A stretch of 64,000 nucleotides of DNA from Xiphophorus maculatus (taxonomy: Eukaryota > Chordata > Actinopteri > Cyprinodontiformes > Poeciliidae), in contig NC_036454.1 in NCBI RefSeq assembly GCF_002775205.1, positions 15,272,882 to 15,336,881 of the forward strand. The letters are read 5' to 3'. The translations under genes and the position numbers were made by a program. The notes beneath the pieces are model-generated. The model was not told the DNA's origin. It did no database searches and saw only the letters and a list, made by a program, of their open reading frames with translations. How positions within the stretch are numbered: position 1 is the stretch's first letter; each line of letters starts with the position of its first letter. This document shows positions 47,468-59,700 of the stretch, in pieces.

Positions 47468-48680
47468 CTGTGTGGACCCCTGACTGCTCAGACTTTGAGA
47501 AGCTGAAGTGACACCAGAGAGGTGCAGGGGGCCTCATTAAATCCCCCTGAAGCAGGGGAGGGGTCTGTGCAGGGGCCACTCTGATTGGTAAAAGACAAGT
47601 TACTCAACACCTCCCCTTTTTAACTGAATGAGAGCACTGTGAATGCGTTTTTGTGTCTAGTTTGGTCCGGATTAATTACGGTTCTCCGTGTTTTCTGTGT
47701 ACTTCTCTGCTGGCTTGTGGTTTTCTGTTTGTTTGATTTTTTAAAATTATTTTTTGACACATACGTCTTGTTTCAGTCACACAATAACGTTTTATATTGG
47801 GGTTTAATGTGATAAACAAAGCAATGCATCGTGATAAAAATACAAATCTTATAAGAGTGATGTATATTTGTGACCACCATCTTTGAGGCAATACTTTGCA
47901 GAACCACCAGCCACTTGTTTATATTAGTGTATTTCAGTCAGTCTCTGAACCAGTTTGACGCACCTAAAGTCTAAACTCTACTCTGCAGTTCTACTTTGCA
48001 AAATAGCTCCTGTTTAGTCAGATTTGATGGAGGTCTTTAAATTCTAAGTTATAGATTTGAATCTGGATTTTGACCCGTTGTATTATCTATTGAGTTAAAC
48101 TATTCTCTTGTAACTTTAGCTGTTTGTTTTTAGCGCTGTTGAAATGTGATCTTTTCAGGTTTTCTTCCAGTGTTACCCTGTGTCCAGCTCTTCCTGCAGA
48201 AACAAATCATTTCCACACCATAATGCTGCCACTGTTATGTTTCATCATGTGGGCGGTGTGTTTAGTGTAATGTTTAGAGATACGTTTTCCTTTGCTGAAA
48301 GTGTTTTACATCATGGTTCATTCTAAATGTTCAAGTTTGAGTGTTATAGCAAAATAGAATTGGGATATTTTATGAATTTCTGTCAATTTCAGCTGCTGCA
48401 AAAAATCCAGATTTGATAAATGCTCTAAAGGAGTTGCTCTTTTGGCCCCTTCAAATTTCACAAAAACTTTAATTAAAATAGCATTAAAATTTGTAGTTGC
48501 AGTGTAACAAAATGTGTTTATAAGGTAATGTAAATTCAGTTTGTATTAGAAAGTTATTGAATCAATTTCTGAATCAGTAAATGTGTGAAATATGTTAGGA
48601 GTAATAAATGACTCATTTGTTGCACTGATCCACTGATTGAAACAGACCCAGAGCTTTCAGATTTTGTAACAAACTCAGAT
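47468..48680. other. Spacer between bhmt copies; bhmt copy A promoter region
   Basis: A minus-strand CCAAT box lies at about 47583. Most of 47755-48520 looks like a decayed Tc1/mariner-like element: the phrase CACACCATAATGCTGCCACT at about 48215 is a typical remnant. No gene recognised. Confidence 0.45.
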
Positions 48681-48807
48681 TTTATTGTTTCAGGGGTTGT
48701 CATTTTAAGACTCCTCCACTGGAGCGTTGCTTCTGGACTAAAGTGAAAAACTCTTGTCATGTTGACGTAAGAGACAGATACATTTCTATTTATTTAGTGC
48801 ATGATGT

Positions 48808-51610
48808 TCATGCAGAAGATTTGACCTTCTTCTGCTTCTCCAGCACGTGCTTCATTTCCTGGGTGCTCGTTGCCTCTTTGTGCTGCAGCAGGTCACTGTG
48901 GCCCTTGGTCACTCCCCAGCTCTCCGGTGTGGATAATGACGGGCACTTGGGACGACCAGATGCAGGTCGGATGTTTTCCCAGTATTCGCGTCGGGACCTG
49001 TTATAGATGGAAACAAAAGAAATGACTTTTTTGTTGTGTCACAAAAGAATCAACAAAAAAACAAAGAGGTGGATTGCAGAGTTCTTGATGTTTGCAGATG
49101 TTTTACCTGGCTCTGACCCAGGGTTTGGTGTGCATCTCCAGACCAGCACCCCACAATCCATGTTTCTCTGATGCAGCAGGGAGGAAGCCCCTCTCTGGGG
49201 CCAGCTCCTCTGACACAGCCCTGATGTGATAAGGCTCATAGCCACAGCAGCCTCCGATGTAGTGGATGCCAGCATTGTAGGCCTCCCTGGCGTACTGGTG
49301 CATGTCCCAGCGGGTCAGGATTCTGGGCTCCAGGGCTAAGAAACAAGAAAACACAAGACAGAAAAACATAAGATGCTAAATTACAACATTAGCTTTTCTC
49401 CACTTTTTCTATGTGGAGGCAGGTTGTTGTTACCAAAGGGGAATTCAGGCAGATCGATGAATCCCTGACAGTTGCAGTCGGGAGTATGGTACGCCAGCGG
49501 CTGCACCATGTAGTGAGCCTTCAGCCCGGCCTTCTCCACTCCCTCCTTCATCATCTTCACAGTCTTTACACAGGTCAGGGGGTCAAAGTGGCAGTTGACT
49601 CCCACAATCTGGGCACCTTGGAGTTCAAAGCAAAAATATTACAGTCAAATAAGGAAGAAATCTGAGAAGTTTCATGTTGCAAACTCTTCAGGGCGCACCA
49701 GCTTTCACCAGCCGGATGGCACACTCTGCGGGTGAGACGCCGTGCATGTCTCCCTCTGGGCCGATGCACAGAGAGGCGGCCACTGGCTTCCCGCTGGTCT
49801 TCAGCACCTGAACAGCCCACCCTGCTTCCTCCACATGCTCAAAGTACTGCCAACACATAAACACAGCATGAAGAATTAAATGACTTTTCAGGCTAAGTAC
49901 ATTTGGCCGTTTAAAGCCTAATACAAAAATAAACTGTCATAAAAATGAAAAATGGAGGTGTGTGACAAAGCAAAATTTAAGTTGATTTTGCAGGTGGCCA
50001 AATATTTTTTTAAGAGTGATGGTTTTGCAAACACAGTATTTTGTAAAGAAAACTCAAAAGTCCATACTATTGCTAAGTTTATGCAATAAATACTATGCAA
50101 CTACTTGAAAATTGTATCACAAACATGAGATACATCCTCAAACTTAAATAAATCAGAATTAACACATATCCTCTCTATTGCTCCATCTTTGTTTTTGGTG
50201 CATGTCTGTAACTATTTTGCATCGGCACATGCAGGAATGATGATTTGGGTGCAAATCTGTTCTGAATTCAGATCAGAATTATAAAATCACATAACAAAAT
50301 CTAATAGCATTTATCACTTTATAATTTTACAAACAGTTTTAAAATGAGATTTTTCCTGTTTATTTTTATTTTTTGCTTTTGATATAGAATACACAGAATA
50401 TATTCAGCACAACAGTCAGTCAACTCAGCAGGTTTTTGACAAAAGCAGTCATTCTACAGCCAGAGCGATCAATGATTTGACGTTATCGAGTTAAGAGCTA
50501 AATGAATTCACCTCGGCAATCAGGAAGTCCACATTCTTTTTGACAAACACGTCCAGCTGTTTCTTAAAGATGGCTTTCACTTCCGTCTCACTCTTGCAGC
50601 TCAGGTAGGACGGAGTCTGGGCCACTCCTCCAGCTACCAGTGCGTCTCCTTCCTTGGCAACTTCCCTCGCCAGGTCACAAGCAGCCTCGTTGATTTGTGC
50701 TCCCTGGAAAAAACAAACAAACAACTGATTATCACCTTTACTGCTTGCTGAAAAGACCTGTTTGGAGCATTGAGGTGCTGTCCCTGGGTACCTACAGTGA
50801 TTTTCAGTGCCTGACCCCTGTTCTCCAGTTTGTCATCGCTGGCGTAGAATGTGAAGGCCTGCATGACGTTGGCTCCCGCCCTGAGGAACTCCCTGTGCAG
50901 CTGTCGCACTGATAAAAAAACATATCCTGTCACCTTAATGTGAAAGTGTGAGATTGAATTTGGATTAAATGTAAGATTAAAACTGTGATACCAGCTTCAG
51001 GGTGAGTGACAGTAGCCTCAGGAGTCCATGGCCCAGCTTTCACATAGCCCCGCTTCTCCAGAGCAAACACAAAACCTCCATCACCGATTACAATCTCTCC
51101 GGCATTCAGACGCTCCAGGATCCCCTGCGTGAGAAGAAATATCTATTTAATCTGGGTTTAATACTTTAAAAAAATGAGTTGTGCTTCTTTCTTACACCTC
51201 AGTTAAGAAAAAAAAAAACCACAATGAAAAAGGGCAAAATAAAATATGTTCTTGCAAAACAGAAGGAACAGAAATTGATGTTTTGGATGAATAATTTGAA
51301 AATTGATCAAAAATCACTGCGCAATCACAAAAATGCAACCAGATGTGCCTTAGGGGTACAAAGGTGCAAAGATAAGGCTGTTTTTTCTTTTGCCAGAAAT
51401 CAGCATGGACTGACATAGTCTGGGTTTTCAACTAAACGCCTTGACACAGTTCAATACTTTAAAAAAAGCTGCATGAACACCTTCCCAGTAACAGCACAGA
51501 CAAAAGAACATCCACCTCCAGCAGTTTCTTTACATTAACCCATTTTCAATCTGTGTGATGCATTGGGAAAATCTCTGCAGAGTGTGTGTTACCTTCTTGG
51601 TTGGTGCCAT
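48808..51610 (-). CDS. bhmt: Betaine-homocysteine S-methyltransferase, copy B (upstream tandem copy)
   Basis: Second complete eight-exon bhmt: 51610-51593, 51124-50992, 50908-50796, 50703-50512, 49846-49699, 49616-49434, 49335-49107, 48997-48808. Exons 1-7 have the same lengths as copy A, and the total is 401 residues. It starts [20 protein letters not shown]. Zinc ligands Cys210, Cys292 and Cys293 are kept. Exon 5 has diverged ([15 protein letters not shown], against [15 protein letters not shown] in copy A). The C-terminus differs most ([14 protein letters not shown]). The intron 5 donor is GTGCGC, weaker than the GTACGT of copy A. An AATAAA lies only 14 bases past the stop, and another at about 48681. 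It is a lineage-specific or teleost tandem duplicate; which copy corresponds to mammalian BHMT versus BHMT2 cannot be told from sequence alone. Confidence 0.96.
49103..49618 (-). repeat. Conversion-tract partner block in bhmt copy B
   Basis: Partner of 43735-44250. It covers exon 7, the 98-base intron 6 and exon 6, ending at the exon 6 acceptor, where the flanking intron sequences are unrelated. Confidence 0.85.
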
Positions 51611-51700
51611 CTTCGTCCCGTCTCAGTCGCAGCGCACAGCACTTGGTAACAGCGAGCCCCTCAGCTGACCTGATGAGTACCAAGAAGCTGCTCGTCTCCT

Positions 51701-51710
51701 CTTTTATATA
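51701..51710 (-). promoter_or_regulatory. TATA box of bhmt copy B
   Basis: TATATAAAAG on the minus strand, about 90 bases upstream of the ATG. This places transcription start near 51675 and gives a short 5' UTR, as expected for a liver-type gene. Confidence 0.65.
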
Positions 51711-54700
51711 GCAGCAGGATGAATGGGAGGATTTCAGCTTGGTGCCAAATTTACGTCAATTATGTACATGTCTGTTTGAATGTTGTGCAACGCGGCCAAG
51801 CCCACTGATCAATGGAGATGGTATAAGTTGTATTAGTTCTCTGAGGCAGCAGAGAAAGGATCTGTGATAGAAAGACAGATGAGCCTGTGTAGTGGTCAGT
51901 CCAGCCAGTAATATTGCTTATTTAAGATTCCCACTGAGTCCAGCTGAGCTTTGAAAACCCAAAAAGTTATTCTGTGTTCATGTGTCAGGGATAAAAGGAT
52001 GTTCTGGGTTCTGCTTAACAGAACATAAAATCCTTATTATGCAACCAGCTGCATTAATGATTGTCATTTACACAAAGCTAAGAGAATAAAGTTGCTTCAT
52101 GTAAAATCTCCTGCATATATGTTTGTAATCTATTCAAAAAACCCAAGAATATTAAACCAGGTTCCTTTCATCCACATTCCCTGGGAAAAGTACAGTCTGT
52201 GTTGTTTCAGGGTTGCACTGCTTCTCAGCTGCAGTCCTTTGGAAATGTTTGGCAATGTGCTGCAAAATGCTGAAAAGCAAAAAACAAAAAAAGGGTAAGA
52301 AAAACAAAAAAATCTTTGTGTTTTTATTTTATTTTTTATGCATTACAGATCCTCCTCCCTCACCAATTTGCCAAGTAGAAATAGTTTATTATTGTTTTCA
52401 TTCCTTTGAATAATATTTTATTTTAATTGGTTGTCCTGTTTTTTATTAAAATCTTTAAAAAAGAAGCATGTTGAAGATTTAAGTCTGCATACACAAGTGA
52501 TGACAGTTAACTTTCATTTTAATTTGTGCAGAAATTAGTCAATCTTTTGACTGCACATTTCAACTACAGTCAAAATAAATACATGGCTAAAAAACATTAA
52601 ACATTTAGATGACTACATTAAAATATTTTGCTTTTTTTGTAGTTGCTAGAATCACCTCCGACCTCAGATTAGGTTTATTTCAGATTTAAAGCCTCAGCTG
52701 CATGTGGATCATTACATCTCTCCAGATTAACCATTAACACCTTATTTTTTTTGCCACTGAATTTCATGCCTGTCACATTTGCTTTACACAGCTCACAAAA
52801 CCCACAAATATGCACACACACACATGCACACCCCTGCCCACGCCCACACACCCGAACACACACTCTGAGATACGGCTGATCGATGACCTTCGGTGGAGCA
52901 GTTTGGTGTGTGCAGTTCTGGGTTTATCCAGTTTCAGGGGGAACGTTACATTCAGGCCTTCTTCATGTGTTTATCAACAGAGTCAAAGTTCAGGAAACTG
53001 CCTTTCAGCTGCAGTTCATTGCAGGATTTCTGCAAACCTTTGTTGGAGTGCGGAACAAATGCAGCCAGACAGAAATGTCTTGCAATGTAGGGACAGATTC
53101 TGGGACTAATTTGAAAATATTGAGATAAATATGTCATTGCTGTTTGGAGATGTTTCTCAGTGGGAAAAGAAAATAGAATTTAAAATCTACTGCAAAGACA
53201 GTGTTTAGGCATTTATACCCATCTAAAGGTGGGAGGTACAAGTTACATTCACTCAGTCACATGTTTAGGAGTAGTTCCACTGCACCACACTTTTTACTTT
53301 TACTTGAATAATATTATTATGAAGCATCACTGCTCTGATTTAGTTAGATTTTCTTACTACTCTACCCACGGCAAGTAACTTCACCGAATGAATAAGCTAT
53401 TTTATGAAAACGCACCAGACGCATTCAAGACTTCTTGTTTGAACACAAACTTTTGTCCCAATGTCATTTTCCATCTGGTAAACTTGCAGTTCCATTTGGA
53501 GATCATGAAGATCCAGTAAGCCGGGCATATTGTCACTGGAAGTACTTTACTCTTTTCCGATATGTGTTTATCGGAAAAGAGTAATTTTACCTACTATAAA
53601 TATCAGTTTCAAAAGTTTTGTGTTGGCAAAATAAAAGTAAAGTCTCCTCTGTCTAAATTTATTTTGCAGTCATGTTATGTATACGTTCTATTTATTTTAG
53701 TCTTTAAAATACCAGATTTTAAGTGTAACTCTATGTTCTTGTCTGTCTGATTAGAACATTTTAAAATGTTAAATCAGTTATGTGTACTTAAGTAGCCTTT
53801 TTACCAAATACTGTTCTAATCCTAGTTGAGATTTTTTTTGGACAAATACTTTCATGTGAGTAAAATATTTCAAAGTAGTGCAGCTTTATCTACCTCTGTA
53901 AGCATCCATTATTTATACCTGCATGTTCATTAAGCAGTCCAGTCCAGACCCTTTGACCATTTTCCACATTTTGTCATTTGCAGTAAAGCTTTAATGTATT
54001 TTATATTGATATTTTGTTTGATGAATCCAGACAAAGCTACACTGTGTAGTAAAAGGAAAATGTTTTATGTTCCTTTTCATTTTAATTTCTCAGAAAAGTG
54101 ACATCATTGTGACCAAAGAACCCAGCAGACATGTCAGGGAGAGAGTTGTGGGGTTTAAGTTTAGTAAGTTTAAAGTTTAAAGCAACTTTCTTTTCAAGCT
54201 CAGGCTTCTTCTGATCACTGCTGAATTCAGAATCTATTTCTGAAAATATAAAGAACTTGTACTGTTTCTGACTGATGAAATACTTTGAATTTTAGGTCCT
54301 TAAATATGATAAAATGTGTGAACTCTTCTGCAAGGCGTTGTCCATAATCCAGTTGCTGTAAATATAATGATAATTCATTCACGAAGGAGTGTCATGTTTA
54401 CAGAAAGGTGTAGTATTTTTACATGCAAAGACAACACTAAAAGAAACTCTCCGAACTCCAGGCTTAGCAAGTTCACTTTGAATGACTGTTTGTCTGGCTT
54501 AGTGTTTGTATTTAAGAGCAGAAATAGTTCATGTGTGTGTATCAAGGACACTAATAAAAGTGATTTCTAATCTCAAGGAGTTTTTATCCTGGTTAAATAA
54601 AGGCTGCTACTTTGGTGCAGATTTATCTCCATGGTGGAAGAGACCTCAGCTCTAGGTGTAGCAATGTGGACACCATGTTCACATTACGTCTCAATGACTT

Positions 54701-56518
54701 TATGCAACATATGATAAAGTTTAGATTGATTGAGCTTTCTCTCTCCCCCTCATGGAACTGATTAACCTATGTTACAAATTGTACAGAAGCTGTATTTACA
54801 GGGTATCCTCAACTCTATTCTCAGAAATGTATCTACAGAGTTCATGCCTTCTATATCCTATTTCTTTGTGAGTTATTCCTGCTGTTGCAGCACTGGCCTG
54901 TGCTGACTTACGTTTTCCTCATGTTGCTATGACCAGCTGCTGCAGGTTGAGACTGGAGCTTTGGCCGTCTGCGTAATTTCTGTGGCCAGAGGCTGAAGGA
55001 GAAGCAGAAAAGGAGAGGAACATTTGATTGACTTGGGGGAGTAAATCCTGACATTGGTGTAGGGCTTGTGATGTGAAGAAAGATAGAAGGGAGGGAGGCT
55101 AGCTGGAGGGAAAAAAACACTTTGGCTGGCATTAAGCTGGAAGAAAAGAGAGAATGAAACAGACTGTTTGCAAGTTGCAGCAGAGATAATTTTGGTTAAC
55201 TATTGACTCACCATGAACGGATCAAGAGTTGGGCTTATCTCATGTTCCTCTGGTGGGGTGGTAACATAACTGTAATGGTAAAAATAAAAATGTTGCATTG
55301 CCAACTTTGATCTCCATTTTGCAGTGTAATACATGATTCAACATTTTGGTACTGTAACTATAAGCCAATAATGAGACATAGTTTTTTCTGCACATTTTTT
55401 CTGTTCTTGACTGAAATGAAATAAAATGTACAAGAAGTAAAATAAAAATGTGTTGCATCCTACAGAGCTGTCACACCAACTCATGGTCTCCAGAGGCACA
55501 ACTCCTCTCTCTAAAACTCCACCTCATCCTCTGATCCAATCATGGCTCAAGTTTTTGAACTCTATCCACTGACATTGTAACATATATGGATAACCATATA
55601 GGGCTCTTAGTAACACATAAGGTTAAAACACTGAATGAAAACACTTTGTGACAGGGTGTTGTCACTGTAGTGATTCGGACCTGTGTCATATTTCTCCAAT
55701 GTTGTTAGAAAATATTTCTATTAAATTAAAAGTGGAAAATATTGCAATTCCACCTTTGGACACAGGAGGGACCCACAACACACTTTCATACAAAGACGAG
55801 GATCAACACTGTTCTCTAGGTCAAATTGTAAAATCATTGAATCCAGCCTATAAAGAAATATTATTGTTAAAACCATAAAAATATAAGAATTAAAAAAAAA
55901 AAGTATAAATGTTTTCAGAAAGCATTTCCTTTTTGCACATAATGCAAAAGTAAATTAATTAATTGAACCTTTTTACATTTTGGATCACTTGACAAAGTGC
56001 AGCATGATTGTGAAGTGGTACAAAAACTATAAATAGTTAAAAAAGAAAGAAGAAAAATTTTCAAAGTGCAGTATGTATCGTACTTTCTGGACTATAGAGC
56101 GCACTTTACTATATGTTAAATATCTAATTTTAACTGCATATTTAAAATCACCTAAACAATCTAAAAATTGCTTTTCATTGTAACAAAGCAACCGTGCAGC
56201 TTCCCATCCTTCTATAGTGAAATGACACCATTGAGGTAAAATATACACTTAATCTGCGTTTTGCCAAAACATGCTTTAAACCCTCCCTTTAATTTCACCA
56301 TTAAGCTGTGTGACTCAGCAAAAGGCTTAACTGACATGGCCTGTCATCACTTGAATGTATACAGAAATATCTGCAGGAAAATTAAAGGTTAAACAGGGCC
56401 GACTCATTTTTGCTGTTTTCCTCGTCTTCCAAGGTGGCATAGATTTTTTTTTGTACTCCTGCAAAAATCATAAAGCTTAAAATTAACATCAAAAGACAAA
56501 CTACCTGGTGTGGAGATA
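51711..56518. other. Gene-poor intergenic DNA
   Basis: No exon with coding character was recognised on either strand. It holds a (CA)n-rich stretch at about 52811-52862, a Tc1/mariner-like end at about 53935-54060 (CCCTTTGACCATTTTCCACA), and a perfect hairpin at 53547-53584. The longest frames are short, lack splice context and look random. Confidence 0.5.
53547..53584. repeat. Perfect 16-base inverted repeat
   Basis: TTACTCTTTTCCGATA (53547-53562), loop TGTGTT, then TATCGGAAAAGAGTAA (53569-53584). Confidence 0.88.
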
Positions 56519-56753
56519 ACTAAACTCACTTATAACATGGAAAAAAATGTCTTGTTATAAGTAAAATAATCTACTAGAGGAATTAATACTTTGTCTTTTA
56601 TCAGTATTAAGACATTTTTGACTTAAAACAAGCTCCCATATCATGCTGAAAATCTACTTATGAGTTAGTTTTGTCTTATTTCAAGTGTGCTAAAATAGTT
56701 GCACTAGAAACTAGACAAGAAATGCTTGGTCAGATTTATTATTTTTGCAGTGA
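56519..56753. mobile_element. Long palindromic MITE, copy 3 (one-sided fragment)
   Basis: Matches the right half of the family at 38290: ATAACATGGAAAAAAATGTC, TTGACTTAAAACAAGCTCCC, AGTTTTGTCTTATTTCAAGT and terminal ATTTTTGCAGTG. The left half is mostly missing. Confidence 0.75.
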
Positions 56754-59700
56754 ACCACATTGTTTTCTTAAACCAAAATAAAATAAACAAGTGTGATGAA
56801 CATTTTACATGCAGGAATCTAAATCCATTTTGTAGCTGGATCTTAAAGAAAGAAAAAGCTGCCCCAAAGTCAAACAAAGTCAAACAATCTTGGAAATAGA
56901 GGTTTTAGTTTGTGTTTGACCAATTTTAACTAAAAGTGACCAAAAATGGTAAATCAGTTTTCAGCATCAGAAGCATAAAAGTTAACCTTACATAACATTA
57001 TGAACTTTTGGAGCATGATTATGAAAATTTGTGTTGCTGACTTTATTCTGGGATTGAGTTTTTCTTCTGTTTGTTAGCAACCATGGGTGAGTTTTCCAAA
57101 TAAGACTCATGAAGTTACTTCCATCCAAAAGTTGTGTATATTTTGGCAAAGCAAACAGCGGTAAGACATTACTGATGCCTCTCATGTCTGAATGCCTGAC
57201 ATGATGTTATGAGAACGCTTCCAGTGTTTAAAGTCATGCTTCATGTCTGCAGGTTGAGTCATAGAGCAGAGGTTGTACAAGATGTCAGAATGTTTAAATA
57301 CTCCTCAAAAGTGCATGTAAGTTTATGTTTTCGCATGAGAGACTTGATGAGTCAGATTCAGATCAAATTCTTCTATGTCATACTTATTTTACATCCTTAT
57401 TTCTGACCCCATTTCAGTACAGAGTTGCGAAGTGGTTGGAAATGTTCCCAAACAAATTAGGAGTGGATTTTTTTTTCCTTTCACAAAGGCACATATACTT
57501 CAAATCAGAGTGATTTGAAGTATATAATATATATATTATATATTATATATTATATATTACCAACACCCAGTTGAGCTGAAGTCCACCAATATTATCGACG
57601 TGCTGATAAAGCAGCTGATATTTTGCATTTTTCAAGTTTCAGCCGTCGTTCCTGACACTCCCCAGCAATTTTTGAACAGGAAAATCTTACCGCTGTGTTG
57701 TCTGTCACATCTACAGCTACACCCCAGGGGGAAGTGCTTGCTATCTGGTAAGCTAACTGCTGAAAATCATCAGAAGCTAGCTTCGTTATTCAGAAGCTAA
57801 AAACGAAAGTAGTGAAATGACACATTACTGTCTCTTACAGCCATTTATATTCAAGTAGCAAAATGTAAGATGTTATTTTTAGATAAAAATCCCTCAACAC
57901 GTTCCTGATAATGAAGCTTTTAATTTGACGTTGGCTGACGTAGCAGTAGCTTTAGCTAGCAAAAGTTTCATGAGGTGTTTTTCAAGGTATGCATCCCTAT
58001 TTGAATTCATGCACTGTGCCGGGAGTATGCACAAAGTAAGTAAATTCAAATACCTGTCCATCGATTATTACATGTGAAGTTGGTTTTGTTTACTTTTTTG
58101 AGCGTATTTTTAGCTCAGACTGTGGTTAAAAACTAAATTTAACAATTTAATTTTTCTATCTTGCTTTTATGCATATTCATTTCAACATAAAGAGGAAAAT
58201 TGTGTCAATAAACTGAATTTATAAAAAGTTTAATGCAATATGCCATGTTTTCAACTAGTAAAATAATCTGTCTTCTCTTCAAATGTGAACAGTCCTGTTT
58301 CTGGGCTGTGGGAGGAAGCCAGAGTACCCAGAGAGAAGCCATGAAAGCACAGGGAGAACATGTAGAAATCCCAGGCTTGGATTCAAAACTCGGACCCTGT
58401 TGCTGCAAGGTAACAGTGCTACCAGTTCAACTCTGCCCCAATTTGTGTTCCCCACCTAAACAATAAGCAGTGAGTATATAATCATAATATGCATCTTGTC
58501 TTGTGTCAGGTCAAAGCCTGATTCTTTTAAAACTCTGCACAAGATCGATGGTCTGAAATTTTGTGAAAAAGCTGCCAAAGTACAAAGAAAAATGTTTAAA
58601 GACCTTGACAAAACACATCCATCCACTGTTTGGACCCGCTTGTTCTTGTCATCGGGCATGAAGTAGACCTGCAGTCCTCAAGCTTTCACTTTTGTGAACT
58701 GGACAGAAACTTTAACCTTTATAAAACTTTATAATAATACAATAACAATTAAGAGAAGATAAAAAAAACAGTTACAACAGCCCTAATTTCCACACACACA
58801 CATCTAGTTGCATTAACTCACACTCCAGGAAACGCATCGGGATGACTTTCTCCCACACTAACCATCAAACCCAGTTGTCGCTCCCAGTGTCTCACACGCG
58901 CTGTCTGCATTTCCCATGGAGTTGCCCTGCAGCCGAGAGCATCTTCATGTCTCTGGAGACCAGAATGCTGCCATGACCGCACTTTACTATTTACAGAATG
59001 CGCTGCCTCCCACACTGTTCTCACCAAGAAGTCACTCAGAGACAGCGGCGGTGTGGAGAGACGATGACCTGGAAATGAGGCCAGCTAAATGACACAGTGC
59101 CACAGAGGCAACACACTACTGAGGCATTATCTGAGTGATGGGAGATGTTGGTTTCAGCCTGGAAGAATGAGTGGAGGTTGGTGGGTTGGTCTGTGTTTAA
59201 ATCAACTCCCACTGCAACCGGAAACGGGAGCTGGTGTGAACAGACTGGGAAGAGCAGCCATTGGGCTTTATTTGTAGGTTGTGCGCTTGCTAAATAACGC
59301 AAAGAGTGTGCGGCAGGAATGCAGCAAATGGCAGTGTGGTTGTGTTTGAGTGGCAAAGTCACAAACACAAACCAAAATGTGGAGAGAGCAAAAAGAAATA
59401 GTGCATTATAATTAAAATGAGAAATGCACAGAAAGCTTAGAGGAGCTGAGCAAAGCACTGAAACTTACATTTGTCTTTTCAGAGTAGCAACAACTAACCT
59501 GGAAGTGGATTGAACTAAACTAACTGAAATAAGGTACAGATGTTTGAAATAAATTATACTTTTCTAATCCCAAATTTGAAAAACAGTTCAAACATTATTG
59601 ATATTTGATCAGCCTTCTTTAGGTGATAGTTAATTTTTTTTTAGAAACATTTGAACATAAAATATGAGGCAGTCGGATAAATGCCTGTCAACAGGAAAAC

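Noticed and set aside
47616-47624. TATA-like GTTAAAAAG upstream of bhmt copy A
   Set aside because: It lies upstream of a CCAAT box and too far from the ATG to be convincing, so it was not listed as a promoter.
57515-57559. Replication origin or CRISPR-like array suggested by repeated TATAT units
   Set aside because: It is a simple AT microsatellite with no spacer structure. The host is a vertebrate.
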